Origin: Silurus meridionalis
Lineage: Eukaryota; Chordata; Actinopteri; Siluriformes; Siluridae
Assembly (NCBI RefSeq): GCF_014805685.1
Contig: NC_060887.1
Coordinates: 32,476,463-32,540,462, forward strand
DNA length: 64,000 nt
Reading direction: 5' to 3'
The notes beneath the pieces were generated by a model. That model was not told the DNA's origin, ran no database searches, and saw only the letters and a list, made by a program, of their open reading frames with translations. Below, piece after piece: positions 57,845 through 64,000 of this stretch. The translations under genes and the position numbers were made by a program. Position 1 is the first letter of the stretch. Each line of letters opens with the position of its first letter.

Positions 57845-58495
57845 GTTTACTTTCCAATCATGAGGCTTTACTGTAGAAGCATTTACAAACCTCTGTCCTT
57901 CCTTAAACTCTTTGAACTTGTTGTCCGCCCATGGCCAAGCACCTGCCTCGGGTCCAGGACCTCTACACTATCTCAGAGACACTGCCTCCACACACACGTC
58001 TCCTCCCAGCAGCCACAGATCACCCCCGAATCGGTGGAAATTCTTGGCCGCATCTACCCAAGAGATGACATGACCAATGTGACTGCAAAAATCCTGTCCT
58101 TGGTTGGCAGAGATCTTCACAACCAGAAGCACCATCCATTGTGGATCATCAAAGAACGGATAAAAGAGCATTTTTACCGTTCCTACACAAGTCGAACAGG
58201 AACGCCAATCTTTTCTGTATATGATAACATCAGCCAAGTGGTGACTGTGGAGCAGAATTTTGACAGCCTGCTTATCCCTAAAGACCACCCTAGCCGAAAA
58301 AAGGGGGACAATTACTACTTGAACCAGACGCACATGCTGCGTGCGCATACCTCCGCCCACCAGAGGGAGCTGGTCCGCTCTGGGCTTGATTGCTTCTTGT
58401 TAGCCGGGGACGTCTACAGGAGGGATGAGATTGACGCAAGCCACTATCCTGTCTTCCACCAGATGGAGGGAGTGCGACTCTTTAACAACCACGAG
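57845..58495 (+). CDS. fars2: FARS2 exon 2: start of mitochondrial phenylalanyl-tRNA synthetase
   Basis: First coding exon. Acceptor 'atcctttacag' ends at 57844, 15 leader bases follow, ATG is at 57860, and the exon ends at the donor GAG|gtcagg (58495|58496). It encodes 212 residues. Residues 1 to about 48 are rich in Arg, Leu and Ser with hardly any acidic residue, as in a mitochondrial targeting peptide. From about residue 54 the sequence follows human FARS2 closely: [15 protein letters not shown] (91-105), [10 protein letters not shown] (114-123), [20 protein letters not shown] (133-152), [12 protein letters not shown] (157-168, substrate pocket), and [10 protein letters not shown] with FHQMEG (183-204), the class II motif 2 region. 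The enzyme is monomeric, attaches Phe to mitochondrial tRNA-Phe in the matrix, and belongs to class II synthetases. The next exon starts at 62473 in phase 0. Codons after 58495 are intron. Confidence 0.97.
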
Positions 58496-58619
58496 GTCAG
58501 GACACAATATACGATTATCTAATTGTAGGAAACTTCTAAAGATAAAAATGCAATGCTATTTTGAATTCTTGATTCTGATCTGGACATGGGATTCACTTAC
58601 CGTTTTATAATAACAATTT

Positions 58620-59596
58620 CAGTGGTGGACGATGCACACAAAGCATGTACTTTAGTAAAAGTATAGACGCAGTAGGTATATTATGACTCCAGTAAAAGTA
58701 AAAGTGTCCCTTTAAACTTTCACTTGTGTAAAAGTACAAAAGTATGTACTTTAGTATCCAAAGTACTATGATTTGTTATGGCTATAATGTTTCTATTATC
58801 ATTTTTATCACAAGACTCTTTGCTTAATTAACACAGTTTATGTGAAAAAACGTTTATGTTACTCTTAACACACCAATCTATTAACAGAATTATATTATTA
58901 AGTGAAACACTTAATGATATTTATTACAATTATCATGAGCCCAAAACCTTCAACCCGACTTCAGACAAAATGTGCAAATAAGGTCACAGGTGCTGTGGCA
59001 ATTTAGAGTCAGGAGTTTCTTCATCATTTATTCCTCTCAAAGTATTCTGCTTGAAGTGAACTGAGGCTGAACTGTTGGATGTTCGTGTTAAGTAGATACC
59101 ACCAAACGGCAATAGTGTTTCTATCTTGAATGAAGCCCTGGGTGAACCACCCCATGACCCAACCCCATTGATTAGTTTCAGTGTTTAACTACAATCCCAC
59201 TGGACTATTATATACTATAAATTATAATGTTATGCAGCTAAAAGAAATGTTGTTTCTCTATGTGTAAAAGCACTGCAGGCAACACAGTATAATCTGTTAG
59301 TTATAGACAGTTATTAGCACCTTTATCTTTTGCAGGTTTCTCCCTACCTCTTTTTTTCTGAATTGGGCTCCAGAGGGTTTAGACCTTTTTTGTCATCAAT
59401 CATTTTTTATTTGGATTCAGCTCTCCTTAATGAAGGAGCGACTGATTTTGTGAAATGTAGTTGGGTACAAAGAAACATATTTGATGTTAAAGTAAAAGTC
59501 TCCCCAAACAGGAATACTTGAGTAAAGCACAGATACATGAAAAAACTACTTAAATACAGTAACGAATTACATTTACTTCGTTACTGTCCACCACTG
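58620..59596. mobile_element. hAT-type element (family C), complete
   Basis: 977 bp from 'cagtggtggac' to 'gtccaccactg' (exact 11-bp inverted ends), flanked by aacaattt (58612-58619) and agcagttt (59597-59604), equal at 6 of 8 positions. No intact transposase. It begins 125 bp after the exon 2 donor. An inverted fragment of the family lies at 16340-16740. Confidence 0.85.
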
Positions 59597-60114
59597 AGCA
59601 GTTTGCATCGTGTGTATGATTGGGTCACTGTAAAGTCTGTAATCATTGGTAAAGTTTTCTGGGTGTAACACATTTAGAAGGAATCCTATAGACCAGTTTT
59701 TTGTTTCTTCTTCTATTACAGGACATCCAGTCCTGTTTTACTCCTTATATGATAAGCACTCTTCATGTTACTTTTGTCCCTTAAATTGTAAGCTCAGTAA
59801 AACAGCATCGAGCTTAATTTAGCTCTGCAAACAAATCTAAGATCTGAAAATTACTGGTTTGTGAAGAAGATCCTGTTCAAAGATTCACACCTCCTGATTA
59901 GGTTCACAGCTTTTTTACATCATTGTAAAAACTGTGTGGGCATTGTGTTGGAAAATAACATTTAATCTTGAATTCAGCATTTGAAATAAGGTAATATGGG
60001 GACTGGGAATCATAAGTGTGGTTTAAAAACAAATAATAATTATTGAATGCCTGTATGTTTTGCAATATATTAAAACAAACTCGTAACCCAATATCGATGT
60101 ATTGGGCTTTTAAC

Positions 60115-60310
60115 ATTGAACATTGTCTCAAAGCAGCTTTACACAGATAATGTGAAAAAATTAATAATATCTTCTTTATAAGTGTAAGTTTGTCCCTGAT
60201 GAGCAAGCCGGTGGCGACTGTGGCAAGGAAAAACTCCCCGAGATGGCATAAGGAAGAAACCTTGAGAGGAACCAGACTCAAGAGGAAACCCATCCTCATC
60301 TGGGTTGCAA
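60115..60310. repeat. Fish interspersed repeat, second copy
   Basis: 'cattgtctcaaagcagcttt', 'gatgagcaagccggtggcga', 'ggcaaggaaaaactcccc' and 'gaggaaccagactcaagagg' match 12076-12330 in the same order. Probably part of a LINE-derived family. Confidence 0.75.
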
Positions 60311-60531
60311 CAAATGTTCATTTATTGCAGATATACGATGTTGCGGGGTACAGTGATGGTAATCAGAAGCAAACTGTAGTCCTGAGTCAGTGTAGCAGAC
60401 TGTTGACATTAACTACAGTCCAAATCCATCCTCAAAGCTCCCGTTCTTACTCCGGAATTTCATGGATCCCCAAGGCGTTAATGAGAAACCGTCCCCAGCT
60501 GCACAGAGTGGCCTCTAATTGAAGAGAACAC

Positions 60532-61215
60532 TATATATATATATATATATATATATAATGTGTGTCTCACAAAAGTGAGTGTGCATGTATATCTTCTAAA
60601 GGGACAATACTATAGAAATTAAGCTTAGATATATTTTAGAGTGGTCAATGTGCAGTTTGTACAGCAGTTCAGATTTACTGTCCTCTGAAAATAACTTAAC
60701 ATACAGCCATAATTATCAAAATAACTAGCAACAAATATAAGTACACCCTAAGTGTCAAAACTTTGTCCAAAGTTACAATATTTTGTGTGAGCACTATTTT
60801 TTATCAAGCACTGCCTTAATTCACCAGAGCTGCACATGTTGTTGCTGGGATCCTCTTCCTCAGCAAGGCAGTTGTCATCTTGGTAGTGTGTTTGGGGTCG
60901 TTTTCATGTTGGAAAACTGCTGTTTGGCCCAGTTTCTGAAGGGAGGGCATAATGTTCTGCAGAATGTCACAGTACATGTTAGAATCCATGTTTCCCTCAA
61001 GGAACCGCAGATCTTTATGCAGCCCCAGACCATGATGCTACCATCACCATGCTTGACTGTACGCAAGACAATTTTCTTGGTACTCCTCACCAGGGCATCA
61101 CCACACATGCTGGAACATTGTGAGGCCTGTTCTGTGTGGAACTTGTCTTGGAAAACCTCTGAATGACCCTGGCCACTGCACTGTAACTTGGTTTCATCAG
61201 CCGTCTTATCTTAAA
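60532..61215 (-). mobile_element. Tc1-like remnant of IR/DR type, preceded by (TA)n
   Basis: Short (TA)n at 60532-60557, then the left inverted end with 'cacaaaagtgagtgtgc' and 'agcaacaaatataagtacac', as in the copy at 22285-23435. The minus strand carries '[13 protein letters not shown]' and neighbouring transposase text (77-codon frame 61108-60875) with stops. The right end is missing. Confidence 0.82.
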
Positions 61216-61667
61216 GTTTGACCGAAAAAAGTATTTCTACATTTATCAAAGAACATGTCATACTATTGATCCATTTATACTTATAGATAATCTTGTGTCT
61301 GGAGAAACAAGTTCCTGTCATCATTAAAAATACTTTTTGTGAAACAGCATAAGTGATAAAGCAGCACTTCTTTCATAAAATTAAAATAAGTACCTAGAAA
61401 TGTGTGTGTTGTGTAGTTTAGCTGTTAGTATAGAAACAATAATGAATTCGGAGATTGCACAGGGGCAGCTCAGAACTTAAGGTTATTGGGGTAATAATTA
61501 TAAGGTCATAGGTTTAAATACCATCACCACCACAATGCCACTGTTGGGACTTTAGCCCTTATCCGTTAAATTGTGTCTTGTGCTATTTGTAGTTCTTTTG
61601 AAAAAAGACAGGTAATTTTCTTTCCACCCATTCTTCAACTGGCTAATTTTGGGAGTCATTTGAGGAG

Positions 61668-61882
61668 TCATTGATCGGTAGGAGAATGCTGAGAATGGAG
61701 CCACCAGGAAGAAGGAAAAGAGGAAGACTAAGGAGGAGTTTTATGGATGTGGTGAGGGAAGACATGCAGGTAGTTGGTTTGAAAGAGGCAGATGTAGAGG
61801 ATAGGGGGTATGGAGACGGATGATCCACTGTGGTGACCCCTAATTGGAGAAGCCAGAAGAAGAAGAAGAAGAAGAAGAAGAA
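61668..61882 (+). mobile_element. RTE LINE 3' end with (GAA)n tail
   Basis: 'taggagaatgctgagaatgg', 'gaggagttttatggatgtgg' and 'gtggtgacccctaattgg' are the RTE 3' end, finishing in about eight GAA units. 5' truncated to about 215 bp. Confidence 0.88.
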
Positions 61883-61949
61883 TTTAGGGAGTCATTGCCC
61901 ATAATAACTTGAGATTCCTGTTCTTAGCTGACAGGAGTAGACCCCAGTG

Positions 61950-62160
61950 TGGGAAGGTGGTAGCCTAGTGGTTAAAGCTCTGGGCTGCTGAACAGAAGGT
62001 CGGGGATTCGAGCCCCAGTATCATGAAGCTGCCACTCTTGGGCATGTGAGAAGGGCCCTTCTTTTTCTTTGCTCCAGAAGCACTGTATCATGGCTGACCC
62101 TGTGCTCTTTTACCTCCAGATCTGTCGCACACTCGGTGCTTTTTTGCAACGTTCTGTGTA
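61950..62160 (+). repeat. tRNA-derived SINE with clear Pol III boxes
   Basis: A-box 'tagcctagtggttaaagc' and B-box 'ggtcggggattcgagcccc' are well preserved, followed by 'tgccactcttgggcatgtga' and 'actgtatcatggctgaccct'. Most intact head of the SINE family seen at 29110-29335 and 21425-21610. It lies in FARS2 intron 2, about 310 bp before exon 3. Confidence 0.85.
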
Positions 62161-62472
62161 AACTCTATCGGTTGTCTTGTGTAAAAATCCGAACAATTCC
62201 AAAATGAAAGTCAGAGATCACAATTTTCCTTCATTCCAATGTTTGATGTGAAAATGTCAAAAAGCAATGATTGGCTGATTTAGAGAAATGCATGAACACA
62301 CGTTCATACTAAAGTGAAAAATTAGTGTAGACCTGCGACTTTTGTTATAGAATATAATCAACACTTTCTGACCCGTCAGATTAAACACTTTACAGCGCTG
62401 CCGATGGAATGATTATTAACAATAATGTCATGCAGCCCATGTTTCAAGTTTTCCTTTTTTAATGTTGGACAG

Positions 62473-62635
62473 TTGTTTGCACGAGTGGAGAATGGCGAGG
62501 ATCTGTCGCTCTTTGAGAACAGCGGTCGACGCACAGCACAGAAGCAGGAGATTCACACTCTGGAGGCTGTAAAGCTAGTGGAGTTCAACCTGAAACACAC
62601 CCTCACGCAGCTCATCAGGCACCTTTTCGGAGAAG
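62473..62635 (+). CDS. fars2: FARS2 exon 3
   Basis: 163 bp between acceptor 'tgttggacag' and donor GAAG|gtagc (62635|62636). It reads in phase 0 from exon 2 and gives 54 codons plus one base (residues 213-266): from [16 protein letters not shown] through [20 protein letters not shown] to HLFGE. Human FARS2 has LFAGIKDGESLQLFEQ and [18 protein letters not shown] at the same place, with similar spacing. This part links motif 2 to the rest of the class II catalytic domain. The open frame upstream of 62473 and downstream of 62635 is intron; only the stated interval keeps the alignment. The next intron is only 97 bp. Confidence 0.96.
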
Positions 62636-62732
62636 GTAGCAGTTTTCCAGCATTTAGGTTTTGTCTTTCTTTACCTGCAGCAACCTCCATCAGTGCTCCT
62701 GCTTTTTTTTTCCACTTCCTGTCGTCCTGCAG

Positions 62733-62864
62733 AGTTGGAGATCCGCTGGGTGGAGTGCTACTTCCCCTTCACACATCCCTCCTTCGAAATGGAGGTTCGT
62801 TTTCAGGGTGACTGGTTGGAAGTGCTTGGATGTGGTGTGATGGAGCAGGAGCTGCTGCACTCAG
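62733..62864 (+). CDS. fars2: FARS2 exon 4
   Basis: 132 bp between acceptor 'gtcgtcctgcag' (ends 62732) and donor TCAG|gtgctt (62864|62865). It supplies two bases completing the split Glu codon, 43 codons (residues 268-310) and one base of the next codon. The sequence [20 protein letters not shown], then [18 protein letters not shown], is nearly the same as human FARS2, including the [11 protein letters not shown]he-pocket strand and the VLGCGVM strand of the catalytic core. The preceding intron (62636-62732) is just 97 bp with a T-rich tract before the acceptor. A (CA)n microsatellite starts 18 bp after the donor. Motif 3 and the C-terminal tRNA-binding (anticodon-binding) domain lie beyond the window. 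Confidence 0.96.
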
Positions 62865-62879
62865 GTGCTTATTCACACC

Positions 62880-62882
<3 letters not shown>

Positions 62883-62922
<40 letters not shown>
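62883..62922. repeat. (CA)n microsatellite beside the FARS2 exon 4 donor
   Basis: About 20 CA units starting 18 bp into FARS2 intron 4. Confidence 0.97.
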
Positions 62923-62925
<3 letters not shown>

Positions 62926-63271
62926 GTTAAGTCTTAACTCTGCTATCCAATTCTGCACTTTTTTTCTTTTTCTTTTTTGCTGACCTGCAGTGTGTGAATC
63001 ATTGAGGACAGAACTGTGTATAAATGATCACTCTGACTAGGGCTAATTTATTTCTCAGTGTAATATGGTTAGAGAAAATTACTACATTACCACATGCAAG
63101 CACTTAAAACATGGAGGGTTTATAGAAGAAAAATTGAGAAAACCAACATCCTAGAATATCACATTCCCAATTACTAAATGTAACATTGTTTGGGAGAATA
63201 AGCAGACAGGAAGCAGGCTCTTCTTTGGTACACATTTCATCAATTCAGTAGCAATCAAAAACATACAGAGC

Positions 63272-63359
<88 letters not shown>

Positions 63360-64000
63360 CAGTACAGACCAAAAGTTTGGATACACCTTCTCATTCAAAG
63401 AGTTTTCTTTATTTTCATGACTTGATTCACACTCAAAACCTTTGTCCATATCATGTATATCTATCTATGTGTCTGATCCTGACCACTCACCTTCCTACAC
63501 TCTGGTGCTTCACCACGTTCCCATCCCTTGTTCAAAACTTGCCAGTGATGCATAAAGTATAAAGTGCATTCATTTAATTCTACTTTATTCTATTTGTATA
63601 TGGACATTGTCTTAAAGCAGCTTTGTGGAAATAAATGGATGTAGAATCACATTTTAATACTTTATAAAGCAGCAAGCAGCTTTCACTTAAGAGACCTCCA
63701 TCCATAAGTAGGGCATTAGGATGGATCAGGCAGGTTCGGAAAGAATTCATCAGGATCATGTTATAACGTATAAGCGGCTATGAGTTGCTTATAGCTTTTG
63801 AGCTGCTGTTAGTTTTAGGTCATAGACTGCTGCTGAATCTGCATCAAGTGCATCAGCTTAGCCTTAAGAAGTATTAAGGGTGACTGGAGGGAGCTTTGTA
63901 CACCCCAAATAGAGAAATAGGACACTGTGACCTTGTGGATTTTAGAAGCTTGCATAAAAAAATAAGACTTGCAAAACTTGAACTGGGAAGTACAAGATCC
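62923..64000. other. FARS2 intron after exon 4, to window end
   Basis: Contains (TA)n at 63278-63354 and, directly after it, 'tacagaccaaaagtttggat' to about 63420, the terminal repeat of a fish Tc1-like element without its body. A piece of the fish interspersed repeat ('ggacattgtcttaaagcagc') is at about 63603. No further FARS2 exon is visible. Confidence 0.6.
63278..63420. repeat. (TA)n followed by a solitary Tc1-like end
   Basis: About 38 TA units, then the terminal sequence 'cagaccaaaagtttggatac' and 'tctcattcaaagagttttct', which I recall as a Tc1-like terminus in fish. The rest of the element is absent. Confidence 0.7.

Larger units (their letters stand above)
58496..62472 (+). other. 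fars2: FARS2 intron 2 (3977 bp)
   Basis: Donor gtcagg at 58496, acceptor 'tgttggacag' ending at 62472, phase 0. Contains a hAT element, a fish interspersed repeat, a Tc1-like remnant, an RTE tail and a SINE. Unique gaps at 59600-60110 and 61215-61660 show nothing recognisable. Confidence 0.92.

Noticed and set aside
57968..58360. 130-codon minus-strand frame
   Set aside because: Antisense shadow of FARS2 exon 2.

Overview
This window is nuclear DNA of a teleost fish. The base composition, intron-exon structure, abundant (CA)n/(TA)n microsatellites and the dense mix of Tc1/mariner, hAT, RTE and L2 copies plus tRNA-derived SINEs all fit a teleost. The repeat mix resembles otophysan fish (catfish or relatives), but that narrower placement is recollection of repeat families and is weak. 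No prokaryotic operon, CRISPR array, phage, plasmid or endogenous retrovirus was seen.

Only two protein-coding genes can be supported, arranged head to head. LYRM4 (ISD11, iron-sulfur cluster assembly factor) runs on the minus strand: coding exon 1 at 17105-17190 and exon 2 at 2685-2805, separated by a 14.3 kb intron, with the last exon apparently beyond the left edge. FARS2 (mitochondrial phenylalanyl-tRNA synthetase) runs on the plus strand: a probable non-coding first exon ending at 17440, the first coding exon at 57845-58495, then 62473-62635 and 62733-62864, with the C-terminal exons beyond the right edge. LYRM4-FARS2 is the same divergent pair found in human 6p25, so the roughly 250 bp between the LYRM4 start codon and the putative FARS2 splice donor is probably a shared bidirectional promoter. 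Both products work in mitochondria, one in Fe-S cluster synthesis and one in charging tRNA-Phe for mitochondrial translation.

The rest is intron. LYRM4 intron 1 (2806-17104) holds a hAT-type element with a perfect 8-bp target duplication and an L2 fragment inside it, Tc1 and mariner remnants, SINEs, a foldback element and a 690-bp purine-only-like tract. FARS2 intron 1 (about 17441-57844, 40 kb) holds most of the transposon load: a nearly full-length but broken Tc1-like element inserted in a (TAG)n tract, a hAT element inside a Tc1-like copy, an RTE LINE broken up by a mariner derivative and an L2 tail, and several well-delimited non-autonomous elements with recognisable target duplications. 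Between them lie unique stretches, some rich in homeodomain-type ATTA motifs, that could be conserved regulatory DNA. FARS2 intron 2 carries another hAT element starting 125 bp after the exon 2 donor.

I found no undescribed biological system. The most useful results are the recovery of LYRM4 exon 1 (too short to stand out as an ORF), the defined splice structure of both genes, the shared promoter with its inverted repeat, and the dated order of nested transposon insertions.
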